NCBI RefSeq assembly: GCF_007859865.1
Contig: NZ_SJPI01000002.1
Span: 1 to 64,000 of the forward strand
Direction of reading: 5' to 3'
From: Rubripirellula amarantea
GTDB lineage: Bacteria > Planctomycetota > Planctomycetia > Pirellulales > Pirellulaceae
DNA length: 64,000 bases
Positions 36,701 to 46,049 of the stretch are shown here, in pieces. The notes beneath the pieces were generated by a model. The model ran no database searches. It was given only the letters and a program-made list of their open reading frames with translations, and was not told the DNA's origin. Each line of letters starts with the position of its first letter. Within the stretch, counting starts at the first letter, position 1. The position numbers and the translations under genes were made by a program.

Positions 36701-38038
36701 TTAGGTCACCAATGCTACTCGAACGTCACACACGTTCGTGCCCGTGGGGCCAGTGATTAACAACCCGCCGGCTTGTTCAAAGAAGCGATACGCATTGTTG
36801 CGAGCCAAGTAGTCTGCGGGATTGAGTCCCAGTTGCACCGCGTTGTGATGCACCTTGGCATCTACATAAGCCCCGGCCGCATCCGTTGGTCCATCTTCGC
36901 CATCGGTTCCACCGGACAACAGGCAAAGACGATTCCATTCGTCAATTGACAAGTCGATTGACAATAGTTCTTCATAGGCCGCCAACACGAGATGTTGGTT
37001 TCGCCCACCAAGGCCTCGCTGTTCCGCGGCGCAAAGCTCCACCGTTGGTTCGCCACCTTGAAGCAAGCAATCATTGCGATGCTTGTTCGCATCCGCTCGC
37101 AGCATCGCCACCGTCATCGCCGCTAAGTGGCGACCGATCTGGTCCGCCAAGCCTTCACTTGAACTGGCGCACTGCATCACATGGTTGTAACCCAAGCTTT
37201 CCGCCTTGATACCGGCTTCGTCGACTGCGACGGCATTGTTGCCGATCACGATGTTGATCGCGGGCTTAGCTCGGACGACGTCGGAATGGTTAATCACGTC
37301 GTAGATTCGGTGGGGCAGTTCGCGTTCAGCGTCAAATCGAGCCAGCACATCAATCGCGTCTTGCGGCGTTGACGTGTCCGCGACAGTGGGTCCGGATGCG
37401 ATCAGGTCCAGCGGATCACCCAACACGTCCGACAAGATCAACGTCACCAGATTAGTACGCTCGCAAGCACGCAACAGTCCTCCGCCCTTAATGTCGCTAA
37501 GATGTTTGCGAACGGTGTTCAGCTCGTTGATTGTCGCTCCGCTTGAACTCAGGTGGCGAATCACGGCGAGTTTGTCCGCCAACGTGATCCCTGGTTTGGG
37601 CAGCGGCAACAGGGCGCTTCCACCGCCTGAAATCAGCGCGATCACCAAGTCGCGTGGGCCAGCGCTTGCGGCCAAGTCTAGGATCTTGCGAGTACCTTCG
37701 ACGCCCGCCTGAGTCGGTTCATTCACGCCCGCTGGGCGCGCGGGATGAGTGACGATGCCGGGGATGCTGGTTTGAGTTCCCTCGGGCACATTGACCCATC
37801 CGGAAATCGGCAACCAATCGTGCAGGGATTCTTGCAGGCCTTGCGCCATCGCCGACGCAGCTTTACCGGCACCAATCACCAACACACGGTCGTAGTCGCT
37901 TCGGAAAAAAGAATGCTCGTTGATTAATAGTTGATCGCCGTCGACCGATACCGCTCGCGTGACCAAAGGCTTGGCACGAACCGCATCGAGACCCGCGTTC
38001 CAAATCGCGGTGGCGTCTTCGGTGGGATGTTTCGTCAT
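36701..38038 (-). CDS. Glycerate 2-kinase (MOFRL family)
   Basis: 445 residues from the ATG at 38038; an upstream extension of the frame has no family support. N-terminal DUF4147/glycerate kinase domain with VLVIGAGKAASAMAQ and LVIALISGGGSALLPLP, then VRKHLSDIKGGGL and LSDVLGDPLDLIASGP, and a C-terminal MOFRL domain (ECAAEQ-like LCAAEQRGLGGRNQHL, CLLSGGTDGEDGPTDAAGA). The enzyme phosphorylates D-glycerate to 2-phosphoglycerate with ATP, feeding glyoxylate/serine-derived carbon into glycolysis. Divergent from the helicase gene, 129 bp between starts. Confidence 0.93.
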   Translation of the reverse strand: MTKHPTEDATAIWNAGLDAVRAKPLVTRAVSVDGDQLLINEHSFFRSDYDRVLVIGAGKAASAMAQGLQESLHDWLPISGWVNVPEGTQTSIPGIVTHPARPAGVNEPTQAGVEGTRKILDLAASAGPRDLVIALISGGGSALLPLPKPGITLADKLAVIRHLSSSGATINELNTVRKHLSDIKGGGLLRACERTNLVTLILSDVLGDPLDLIASGPTVADTSTPQDAIDVLARFDAERELPHRIYDVINHSDVVRAKPAINIVIGNNAVAVDEAGIKAESLGYNHVMQCASSSEGLADQIGRHLAAMTVAMLRADANKHRNDCLLQGGEPTVELCAAEQRGLGGRNQHLVLAAYEELLSIDLSIDEWNRLCLLSGGTDGEDGPTDAAGAYVDAKVHHNAVQLGLNPADYLARNNAYRFFEQAGGLLITGPTGTNVCDVRVALVT

Positions 38039-38167
38039 TTTGCATTTTCCAAAGACGACTAAGTTAGCTTGTTCGCAATGTCGCAATCTACACGAGCTTT
38101 GACGGAAACGAGAAAGGCAAAACAACGGACGGTGGCAGGCTTTAGGGGCGACCACTATCCTCTACGC

Positions 38168-40660
38168 ATGAACCAACCCAATGAAAATCCATCACGAGAC
38201 GATATCGCCGCCGAGTACTTTGACCTGTTGAAGTTTGACCCGTACCCGGTTCAAGAAGAAGCACTGCTATCGTACTTTGCCGGCGATCCAGATCGTGGCG
38301 ATCAAGGAGTGCTCGTTTGCGCGCCCACGGGAACTGGGAAAACGCTGATTGCGGAAGCCGCCGTCTACGAAGCGCTGCGTACCGGCAAGAAGATGTACTA
38401 CACCACGCCATTGATCGCACTGACCGATCAAAAACTGGAAGAGCTCCGGCTGTCGGCGGTTCGATGGGGATTCTCGGCGGACCAGGTGGGCCTTGTCACG
38501 GGAAATCGCAAGGTCAACGGTGATGCACCCGTGTTGGTCGTCGTTGCCGAAATTCTGCTCAACCGTTTGCTCAATCCTGAAGCGTTTGACTTCACTGATG
38601 TAACGTCGGTGGTGATGGATGAATTTCACTCCTTCAACGATGTTCAGCGAGGCATCGTTTGGGAGTTGACGTTGGGGCTATTGCCCGCCCACGTGCGAAC
38701 GTTGTTGTTGTCCGCCACAGTTGGCAACTCGATGGAGTTCACGTCGTGGATGTCACGTAGTCTCAATCGCCGTTTGCAACTTGTCGTCGGCACCGAACGA
38801 AAAGTGCCGCTTGAATATTCATGGATCGATGACGAACTTCTGCCCGAGTTTGCTGAACGCATTGCCGCTGGTGATGAAACGGTCCGTCAAACACCGGCCT
38901 TGATGTTCTGTTTTTCAAGAGCCCAATGTTGGACCACGGCGGAGTTGCTTAAAGGAAAGTCGGTCATCGACAAGGTTCGTCAAAAGCAAATCGTTGACTA
39001 CCTCGAGACGATCGACATGAGTGAAGGCGCGGGCCCGAAGTTGAAAGCGATTTTGATGCGGGGCGTTGGGGTTCACCATGCGGGCGTCTTGCCCCGATAC
39101 CGCCGAGTCGTCGAAGACTTGTTTCAACGAAAGCTATTGGCATTTTGCGTGTGCACCGAAACGCTTGCTGCGGGAATCAATCTGCCTGCACGAAGCGTGG
39201 TGCTTCCCAGTTTGTTGAAAGGCCCTAAGGACAAGAAAAAGCTGGTCGAGATTGCGTCGGCCCAGCAGATCTTTGGTCGCGCCGGACGGCCACAGTTTGA
39301 TGATCGCGGTTACGTGTTCGCGCTCGCTCATGAAGACGATGTAAAGCTCAATCGTTGGCGAGAGAAATACGATTCGATTCCTGAGGACACCAAAGACCCA
39401 GGATTGATGAAAGCCAAGAAGCAGCTCAAAAAGAAAATGCCCAAACGGCGAGCCGGTGAAACGTATTGGACCGAAGCTCAATTTGAACAATTGCGAAATG
39501 CGGATTCGGCGGACTTGTCCAGTCGCGGTCGTTTGCCCTGGCGTTTGCTGGCTTACCTGTTCGGACGCGATCCCCATGTTGCACCCATTCGCGAACTCGT
39601 TGGCAAACGCCTGCTCAACCAAAAAGGACTCGAAGAAGCGCAACGCGATCTGAACCGGATGCTGATCACGTTTTGGACGGCCGGCTACATCGAACTCGAC
39701 CCTAAGCCTCGTGCCGCCGCGGCAACCAAAGGTCCGCCAAAGAAAGGCGACTTCAAAGGTGGCAAGTCCGAAGAGGAACGGCAAGGAACCGGCGGATTGT
39801 TCGGCGAGATCTTGGATCAGATGAAAACTGACCAGCCCGATAGCGTTTCAGCCGAAGAACCCGAAGATCCGAGCGACCCGCTGTTGATCGAGAGCCGAGG
39901 TTACGAAGTCGATGACTACAAACCCGATACCGCAACACCTACGGATCGACTGCAACGGCTAGTGCATTTGCGAAGCATCCAACCGTTGTTTGGTGTTTAC
40001 GTGGCCGACCAAATCGCCATCGCTGATCCGCTTGAACGGATTGCGGTGTTGGAAAGTGTGTTGGAAGTTCCCGGCAGTGTGGCGAAGCATTGTCGAATGC
40101 CAAAGATTGACGAAATGCCAGCGGGGTCATTGGCGACGTTGCGTTTGGATCCGCAACTCTTGCAACTTGGACTCGCCACCAGTGAAGAATTGGGAGCCCA
40201 AGGCGGCGAGGAAGAAGAGGTCAAGGATCGCGGGTTCGGTCGAGTGATGTTCGAGGAACCTCGCGTCTGGCCGCTGACGATCGGCGAGAAGATCTTGCGG
40301 CTCTTCAAGCATGAGTTCCCTCGCGTGCATGACGTTCGCGTGACGCCCGTTTGGATTGTGGGCGAACTGGCGGAATTTGGTTTCGACTTCAACAAGTATG
40401 TCACCGCACGTAAGCTGCAAAAAGAAGAAGGCATTCTGTTTCGACACTGCTTGCGAATGATTTTGCTGCTCGACGAAATGGCCAACGTGCCTCCGTTTGA
40501 AACCACGGTTGAGACTTGGGAAGATCCGCTCGATGACTTGGCCGATCAACTGACCCGTTGCTGCCGAAAGATCGACCCTCAAAGCACCGACGAGATACTC
40601 GCCGATCCAGAAGTGAAGGAAGAGATCGAGCTGATTGAAAAAGGTCGGCGAAATTCGTGA
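38168..40660 (+). CDS. Ski2-like DExH-box helicase
   Basis: 830 residues from the ATG at 38168; the frame opens at 38069, but the extra residues look non-family. Superfamily 2 motifs: Walker A APTGTGKT (52-59), DEFH (VVMDEFHSF), motif III LLLSATVGN, motif VI QIFGRAGRPQFDDRG, and the Ski2-type LLARGINLP-like segment ETLAAGINLPARSV. A C-terminal region of ~350 residues with Lys-rich and acidic stretches follows. Likely an ATP-dependent RNA or DNA helicase in RNA turnover or repair; the substrate is not evident. No gene lies between 40661 and 40925. Confidence 0.9.
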   Translation: MNQPNENPSRDDIAAEYFDLLKFDPYPVQEEALLSYFAGDPDRGDQGVLVCAPTGTGKTLIAEAAVYEALRTGKKMYYTTPLIALTDQKLEELRLSAVRWGFSADQVGLVTGNRKVNGDAPVLVVVAEILLNRLLNPEAFDFTDVTSVVMDEFHSFNDVQRGIVWELTLGLLPAHVRTLLLSATVGNSMEFTSWMSRSLNRRLQLVVGTERKVPLEYSWIDDELLPEFAERIAAGDETVRQTPALMFCFSRAQCWTTAELLKGKSVIDKVRQKQIVDYLETIDMSEGAGPKLKAILMRGVGVHHAGVLPRYRRVVEDLFQRKLLAFCVCTETLAAGINLPARSVVLPSLLKGPKDKKKLVEIASAQQIFGRAGRPQFDDRGYVFALAHEDDVKLNRWREKYDSIPEDTKDPGLMKAKKQLKKKMPKRRAGETYWTEAQFEQLRNADSADLSSRGRLPWRLLAYLFGRDPHVAPIRELVGKRLLNQKGLEEAQRDLNRMLITFWTAGYIELDPKPRAAAATKGPPKKGDFKGGKSEEERQGTGGLFGEILDQMKTDQPDSVSAEEPEDPSDPLLIESRGYEVDDYKPDTATPTDRLQRLVHLRSIQPLFGVYVADQIAIADPLERIAVLESVLEVPGSVAKHCRMPKIDEMPAGSLATLRLDPQLLQLGLATSEELGAQGGEEEEVKDRGFGRVMFEEPRVWPLTIGEKILRLFKHEFPRVHDVRVTPVWIVGELAEFGFDFNKYVTARKLQKEEGILFRHCLRMILLLDEMANVPPFETTVETWEDPLDDLADQLTRCCRKIDPQSTDEILADPEVKEEIELIEKGRRNS

Positions 40661-40925
40661 CCGGCCGTATCGCGATTCAGCGCTGTGAGATATCGGTGAG
40701 TGCGGCCCTTGAGGCGAGAACACAGCACCAAGAGCAGTCGATGCAAAATCAATGACTCGGACTTGTTGACCTTGTCCCAACGCAGCACTTCGATTCAACC
40801 GTGACGAAATGTTGCGTTTCGTCCGCCCTTGTTCGACGCTTCTTGTGCCAATGAAAGTGCACGGAACGAAACCGATCTAAGGACGATGAGTTTTCCGGCC
40901 CTTCGCCCGCAGTAACCTCTTTACG

Positions 40926-41486
40926 ATGTTCACTATGTCAAAATCCGCGTATTCCGTTTTCCTGGTGGTGCTGGCGATGTGGTTGGTTCGCATCGTCGAT
41001 GCAATCATCCCCGCTGACTTGAACACCTGGGGGCTCATCCCGCGAACGTTGACGGGGTTGATCGGGATTCCTCTTTCGCCATTTCTGCATGGTGGATTCG
41101 GGCATCTGATTTCGAACACCATTCCCTTGGTGATCTTGTTGATGCTGACGATCTCATCTCGCCATCGTCCGTGGCCGGTGATCATCGCCATCACACTTGG
41201 TGGCGGATCGTTGTTATGGATCGTGGGACGAAACGCCAGCCACGTTGGCGCCAGCGGACTTGTCTTTGGTTTGATCGCCTATCTGATCACCGTTGGCTTT
41301 CGCGAAAAGCAAATGGTCTCACTCGGCATCGCCGTGCTCGTTGGCTTCCTCTTTGGTGGAACACTTCTCAGCGGCGTCGTTCCCGTCTTCACTTCTCCGG
41401 TTTCTTGGGAAGGGCATTTGTGCGGTGCGGTGGCCGGTCTGGTTGTTGGTTACGTTACCACCGAAAAGACGCGATCGTTCTTCTAG
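40926..41486 (+). CDS. Rhomboid family intramembrane serine protease
   Basis: 186 residues with about six membrane helices. Rhomboid landmarks: HGGFGHLISNT in helix 2, catalytic Ser110 in HVGASGLVFG (GASG) and catalytic His164 in SWEGHLCGAVAG. An alternative ATG three codons downstream is possible. The family cuts transmembrane proteins within the bilayer. It is the first of two rhomboids that flank the VIT-vWA gene at 42240. Confidence 0.88.
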   Translation: MFTMSKSAYSVFLVVLAMWLVRIVDAIIPADLNTWGLIPRTLTGLIGIPLSPFLHGGFGHLISNTIPLVILLMLTISSRHRPWPVIIAITLGGGSLLWIVGRNASHVGASGLVFGLIAYLITVGFREKQMVSLGIAVLVGFLFGGTLLSGVVPVFTSPVSWEGHLCGAVAGLVVGYVTTEKTRSFF

Positions 41487-42239
41487 TCGCCTGGTAACGA
41501 ATGGTTCGTCACGTTGAAGCTAACAGTGTCGATAAGATGGCACCCGATCGGTGGGGTGACTGTTGGGTCACCATGCGGAGGCAAAACGCGGACGTTGAAA
41601 TCGATGCGCTAAATTGCGATCCCATTCTGCCGATTGTTGGACGTGTGACTTGCTTGAATAAAAAGTCAGTTTCAACCTGATGCTAATTTTGAGCACATCA
41701 AGTTTAAGGGTCCGATGTTTTAAGGGCCGAGGGGGATGATTGAAACTCGGCGTGGGCAGAGGCAAATTGATGAGGGAGGGATGCGATCGGCATTGGGGCA
41801 CAAAGCCGATTCATCCCTCCCCTTCAATCTACCAGCTTCGACGACAGGGGGCATTTTGCGAAGCTGGGTGCGCTGTTGCGAAACTCTACTGGCTTACATC
41901 GCAAGTTGACGAACCATTCTGGTTCGAAAGCGGATTTGACGGACAAGAACACCCATCCGTGGTAAGCATTCTTTCGGTTACACCGGTCACGCCAATTGGC
42001 TCAGTGATTCGAGGTGTGTTACTTGATCAACCGCTAGCGGACTGCACCTAGTCGGCAATCATCCTTCCACACCGATCGCACAGTAGTCGCAGCGCATTAG
42101 TCGCCGCACAGCAATCAGCACGCAGCAATCAGCGCGCAAGTTATTCGCGGCGTGGGCTCTGTGATCAAAGCGACCCGACCTTCATCACTGTGATGATGTC
42201 ACCACAGGTTGCTTTCTTCACCCCTGCGGAGACCCAGCC
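41487..42239. other. Intergenic region without a supported gene
   Basis: 753 bp between the first rhomboid and the VIT-vWA gene. Short frames exist but none has recognisable family features. A small imperfect direct repeat of CAGCAATCAGC lies near 42110-42135. The promoter of the VIT-vWA gene should be at the right end. Confidence 0.5.
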
Positions 42240-44387
42240 ATGCGATTCTTGCGTTTAAGCTCGTCGCGACACTCACTCGTTCCCCTCACGCTCGTTGCGT
42301 TCATTGCACTGGCATCATCATCGGTCGCCCGACCCAACAGCGCCGAAGGGGCGGGGCTACTCGTTGCCGACGGTGGGTTCGGCGGCGTCTTGGAAATCAA
42401 GAACCAAGACGTTCGAGTGACCATCAATAATCAAATCGCTGTGACGCAAGTGGATCAAACGTTCGTTAACACCGAAGACCGCATCGTCGAAGCTTTGTAT
42501 ACGTTCCCAGTACCCTCGGGTGCCAGCGTTTCCAACTTCAGCATGTGGATCGAGGGCAAAGAAATGATCGGCGAAGTTGTCGAGAAAGCCCGCGCCCGCG
42601 AAATCTATGATTCGTACAAGAAAGTGCGTCGCGATCCCGGGCTACTCGAACAGGTCGACTACAAACAATTCGAAATGCGGATCTTCCCCATTGCGGCCGG
42701 CGCCGAACAACGAGTCCGCATTGAGTACTACCAAGAACTCAATCTCGACCACGACTGGGCGACATACATCTATCCGTTGGCGACCGCCACCGCAGGCCGT
42801 CCGATCGACACAAAAGTTCAAGGTCGTTTCTCGATCAACGTTGAAGTGCTCAGCGAAGTACCGATCAAAGAACTCACCAGCGAATCGCACGCCGACGACT
42901 TCGTGGTCGTTAACCACACCCAAGACTACGCTCAAGCATCACTGGAACTTGGCGAAGGAGACCTTTCTCGCGACGTGGTGATGGCGTTCCAGACCAAGCG
43001 ACCTCGAACCGGAGTCGATGTTGTTACCTCGCGGCCGCAGGGCGAAGACGGGTACTTTATGATGACCGTCACTCCCGGCGAAGATCTCAGCGACACCAGC
43101 GAGCCGATGGACTATGTGTTCTTGCTCGATATCTCGGGATCCATGGCGTACGACGAAAAACTTGCGATCAGTCGCCGCAGCATCGTTGCGTTCATCGAAT
43201 CACTCGCCCCCGAAGACCGCTTCGAGTGCCTGGCCTTCAACTTGGCACCGACCCCGCTGTTCCAGGAATCGCGTTTTGCCACTCCGGAAAACCTAAACGA
43301 GGCAGCGGAGTTCTTTGCATCCCAGCGTGCTCGCGGTGGCACGGTTCTCGGTCCGGCGCTGCGAGCCGCGTATGGATACCGCGATTCGGATCGACCTTTG
43401 AACGTGGTGCTGCTGAGTGATGGAATGACGGAGGCAGGCGAGCAGAGTGAATTATTGAACTTGATAAGCTCGCGTCCCGACGCAGTGCGAGTGTTCTGTG
43501 TGGGCGTGGGCAACGAAGTGAACCGACCGCTGCTGCAGCAAATGGCGACGAAGGCGGGTGGGCTGGCCTCGTTCGTTTCCACCGAAGACTCCTTCGCACG
43601 GCAAGCTCACCTGATGCGTCAAAAGCTGATTCGTCCCGCCATTGGTAACCTGTCAGTGTCATTTGCTGGCGATAAGATCACCGAAGTCGAGCCCGCGAAT
43701 TTGGGTAACCTTTTCTACGGAACACCACTTCGTTTGCTCGGACGCTACGCCGATGGCGGGCCCGTGGAGGTCACGTTGCGAGGCGAGATTCAAGGCAGCC
43801 CATGGGAACAAACCGTGAACATCGAATTGCCCACAAAGGACGAAGGCCATTCTCCTATCGAACGCATCTGGGCACTGCGGCGGGTGTCTCGATTGCTTGG
43901 CCAAGAACGTGAAACGAAAGCCAACCACCAAGCCGAGATCGTCCGTTTGTGCGAAGGCTATTCCATTGTCTCTCCCTACGCTTCGATGCTGGTTCTCGAG
44001 AACGACCGTGAGTACAAGCGTTGGAAAATCGAACAAAGAAACGCCACGCGGATCACTCGAGATCGAGCTTCACGCGAACAACTCGATAGGAAACTCGCTT
44101 CGTTAAGAGAAAGGAACCAATACCAACTCACATCCGCACCCCAACCCAACAAAGCACTCGGGAACGCAGGCACAGACACCAGTTCGGTATCGCCTGATCA
44201 AACGTCGTCCAACGCGGCACCGCAGTCGTCTTCTCCCAATGCACCCCGCAGCGTCGACTTCGACTTTTCACCCAATCGTGGCGGTGGCGGAGGAGGCGGC
44301 GGTGCCATTGATCCTATCACTGCCACGATCGCCCTAACGACCGCCGGCGCTGCTGCACTCGCACGACGTCGCAAGAAGTTGGCTTAG
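42240..44387 (+). CDS. VIT and vWA domain protein with Gly-rich, membrane-anchor-like C-terminus
   Basis: 715 residues. Signal peptide in the first ~30 (LVPLTLVAFIALASSSVA). VIT domain at ~50-165 (NNQIAVTQVDQTFVNTEDR, EALYTFPVPSGASV, AREIYDSYKK). vWA domain from ~295 with MIDAS DISGSM, then LSDGMTEAG and the conserved threonine in GGTVLGPALRAAYGY. After a Ser/Gln/Pro-rich linker the protein ends in eight glycines (681-688), then AIDPITATIALTTAG, AAALA and RRRKKLA. That ending (Gly run, hydrophobic segment, basic end) resembles GlyGly-CTERM sorting signals. The architecture parallels the proteobacterial VIT-vWA proteins paired with sortases. A rhombosortase-like gene follows 244 bp downstream. 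Confidence 0.9.
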   Translation: MRFLRLSSSRHSLVPLTLVAFIALASSSVARPNSAEGAGLLVADGGFGGVLEIKNQDVRVTINNQIAVTQVDQTFVNTEDRIVEALYTFPVPSGASVSNFSMWIEGKEMIGEVVEKARAREIYDSYKKVRRDPGLLEQVDYKQFEMRIFPIAAGAEQRVRIEYYQELNLDHDWATYIYPLATATAGRPIDTKVQGRFSINVEVLSEVPIKELTSESHADDFVVVNHTQDYAQASLELGEGDLSRDVVMAFQTKRPRTGVDVVTSRPQGEDGYFMMTVTPGEDLSDTSEPMDYVFLLDISGSMAYDEKLAISRRSIVAFIESLAPEDRFECLAFNLAPTPLFQESRFATPENLNEAAEFFASQRARGGTVLGPALRAAYGYRDSDRPLNVVLLSDGMTEAGEQSELLNLISSRPDAVRVFCVGVGNEVNRPLLQQMATKAGGLASFVSTEDSFARQAHLMRQKLIRPAIGNLSVSFAGDKITEVEPANLGNLFYGTPLRLLGRYADGGPVEVTLRGEIQGSPWEQTVNIELPTKDEGHSPIERIWALRRVSRLLGQERETKANHQAEIVRLCEGYSIVSPYASMLVLENDREYKRWKIEQRNATRITRDRASREQLDRKLASLRERNQYQLTSAPQPNKALGNAGTDTSSVSPDQTSSNAAPQSSSPNAPRSVDFDFSPNRGGGGGGGGAIDPITATIALTTAGAAALARRRKKLA

Positions 44388-44473
44388 CCAGCGACCCGTT
44401 GAGCGTCACTCAACCCGCATGCTTGGCACTGCCTCGCATCACCCTTCCCGCAAGCAGCGGGAGGGTGCAAGAG

Positions 44474-44533
44474 CGTGCAGGAAGTTACTGCAGCGTGCAG
44501 GAAGTTACTTCAGGGTGCAGGGACTTACAGCAG
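44474..44533 (+). repeat. Three tandem 20-bp repeats between VIT-vWA and rhombosortase-like genes
   Basis: Units at 44474-44493, 44494-44513 and 44514-44533, based on CGTGCAGGAAGTTACTGCAG. Units 1 and 2 differ at one base; unit 3 is diverged. No protein is implied and the role is unknown. Confidence 0.8.
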
Positions 44534-44631
44534 GTTACCGCAGGATGCAAAAAGATGATGAAGTACCGACGGAATCGAACGGTGCCGAGCCAAGTATTTG
44601 TTTCACTCTAACTTTACTGAACACGATTACC

Positions 44632-45315
44632 ATGTTTCGTCGTTATCCGGTCACGATCTTCATTGTCCTGCTGTCGATCATCACCGCAGGCATCCCGGCT
44701 CTCGCGCCCGCCTTGCAGCTCGACTTTGCTCTCGTCGCCGACGGTCAATGGTGGCGGCTGATCACTGGTCACTTTACTCATCACGGATTCAGCCATCTGT
44801 TTTGGGACCTGATCATGTTCGCCGTGTTGTCGGCAGCCTGCGAACATCGTCATCGCAAACACTACCTCATTACCATGTTGGTCAGCCTACTGGGCATCTC
44901 AGCCGCGATCGCTGTGTTTTGCCCGACGATCGAAACCTATCGAGGCTTGTCGGGAATCGACACCGGCCTATTTGTTTGGTTCATTCTCGACCAAGCTCGC
45001 GACGCCTTCCGTGGTGGCAATCGAACGATGTGTGCTGTATCCGCAATGGCGGTCATCGCGCTACTGGGCAAACTCATCTACGAACTTCAAACCGGCGGCA
45101 CGCTGTTTGTGGAAAGCGACACCTTCACACCGCTGGTTCAATCCCACCTAGCCGGCGCGTTCACCGGCGCAATCAGTTTTGCCCTGTCGTGCATCCACCG
45201 TTCACCCACCCGCCATGCCCTCGCTTCGGACTCACGACCTTCGCGATCGCGTGCTCATCACCGTACGCGCACACCCATCAATTCCCCAATTGTCGGCCCC
45301 ATCACGAATCGTTAA
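44632..45315 (+). CDS. Rhombosortase-like rhomboid protease
   Basis: 227 residues from the ATG at 44632; the frame continues upstream through the 20-bp repeats but that part has no family likeness. Membrane protein with WWRLITGHFTHHGFSHLFWD, catalytic Ser107 in YRGLSGIDTGLF and His172 in VQSHLAGAFTGA. The GLSG form of the active site, the LW/WW-RL-TGHF-x-H element and the short size are typical of rhombosortase, the rhomboid that processes GlyGly-CTERM proteins. The VIT-vWA protein immediately upstream has such a tail, so it is the obvious candidate substrate. The Arg/Ser-rich end (~200-227) is extra. Confidence 0.75.
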   Translation: MFRRYPVTIFIVLLSIITAGIPALAPALQLDFALVADGQWWRLITGHFTHHGFSHLFWDLIMFAVLSAACEHRHRKHYLITMLVSLLGISAAIAVFCPTIETYRGLSGIDTGLFVWFILDQARDAFRGGNRTMCAVSAMAVIALLGKLIYELQTGGTLFVESDTFTPLVQSHLAGAFTGAISFALSCIHRSPTRHALASDSRPSRSRAHHRTRTPINSPIVGPITNR

Positions 45316-45357
45316 CCTAGAGCCCATCCCAAGAGAGTCCCAACCGGGAAGCAACTC

Positions 45358-45431
45358 GGGCGATTAGCTCAGCTGGTTAGAGCGCTACGTTCACACCGTA
45401 GAGGTCACAGATTCGAATTCTGTATCGCCCA
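45358..45431 (+). tRNA. tRNA-Val (anticodon CAC)
   Basis: A complete cloverleaf: acceptor stem GGGCGAT pairs with ATCGCCC plus discriminator A; D-arm AGCTCAGCTGGTTAGAGC; anticodon stem CTACG/CGTAG with loop TTCACAC, anticodon CAC (GTG codons); T-arm ACAGA-TTCGAAT-TCTGT. CCA is not encoded. Its 3' half is duplicated at 48416-48459, the attachment site of an island. Confidence 0.95.
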
Positions 45432-45433
45432 TC
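45390..45433 (+). repeat. attL: tRNA-side copy of the 44-bp attachment repeat
   Basis: It starts in the anticodon loop and runs 2 bp past the discriminator base. All 44 bases match 48416-48459. This side keeps the tRNA intact. Confidence 0.88.
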
Positions 45434-45439
45434 CCGCCG

Positions 45440-45505
45440 CTTTGCTCCGAGTGGAGCAAAGGGGGCGGAAGTGGAAATGAGCCCGCGTTTGGCGGGCTTT
45501 TCTTT
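45440..45505 (+). terminator. Hairpins downstream of tRNA-Val, likely terminator
   Basis: Two hairpins: TTTGCTCC-gagt-GGAGCAAA at about 45441-45460, and GCCCGC-gtttg-GCGGGC at 45481-45497 followed by TTTTCTTTT. The second fits an intrinsic terminator for the tRNA. Both lie inside the island, overlapping the integrase remnant on the other strand, so the island would supply the tRNA's terminator. Confidence 0.6.
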
Positions 45506-45966
45506 TGGACGTGCTCTTGCCGTCCATTCGCGGTCGCTACGGTCTGCTTAGCATTTTGCTTCGCATCTGCTTCGGATTCTGCTTCGCTTTTTTCATCTGC
45601 GTTTTCGGGCATCGCACCTGACGGTTTGAGCGCGGCGTCCTCGAAGACTTCCTTGCGTGCCATCGCGTAGTGCTTCATCGCGACGGGAACACTATTACCG
45701 AGCCAGCTCGAAACATCCTTTGCGGGATAGAGTGCCAGGAGCTCGGTCTCGCGGGAGGCCCGAAGATTCTGAAACAGCTTTGGCCATGCCTCGTGGCCAG
45801 CCCGTTCGATAATCGCAATGAACATGGTTCGCAGGTTCGATGATTTGCCGCATCGCGGGACAACGAATTCGTCGCCCTTCTCGGCAAGTGCGTCCAAATC
45901 CTCAAGATATGGACGAAGTTCGGGAAACATCGGACATGCTCGGCGGCCACCGGAAAAACGCTTCGC

Positions 45967-45992
45967 GGGGGTCAGGCTAGGTTTTCGGTTTT
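45967..45992 (+). repeat. Left inverted repeat of the RAYT element
   Basis: 26 bp starting GGGGTCAGGCTAGGTTTTC. It pairs with 47018-47043 with one mismatch (C/T at the tenth base). Confidence 0.8.
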
Positions 45993-46049
45993 CGTCGTGT
46001 TAGACTGGTGGGCATTGCTTCTCGGTAAACCCGTTTGTGAGTACCTGCC

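Larger units (their letters stand above)
45391..45992 (-). pseudogene. Tyrosine recombinase (integrase) C-terminal remnant
   Basis: The frame encodes the C-terminal half of a tyrosine recombinase: MFPELRPYLEDLDALAEKG, WPKLFQNLRASRETEL with the conserved Arg, then WLGNSVPVAMKHYAMA with the catalytic Tyr. Upstream, the frame passes through SGGRRACP and then runs into the inverted end of a RAYT element at 45967-45992, so the N-terminal and first catalytic parts are gone. Its 3' end (stop at 45391-45393) lies inside the tRNA, as is common for tRNA-targeting integrases. It cannot be functional as seen. Confidence 0.8.

Noticed and set aside
41740-42051. 103-codon frame on the plus strand between rhomboid 1 and the VIT-vWA gene
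   Set aside because: No recognisable motif, signal peptide or ribosome site, and odd composition; left as intergenic.
45675-45950. Alternative minus-strand frame over the integrase remnant
   Set aside because: The frame with the recombinase Arg and Tyr motifs is the other one; this is its shadow.
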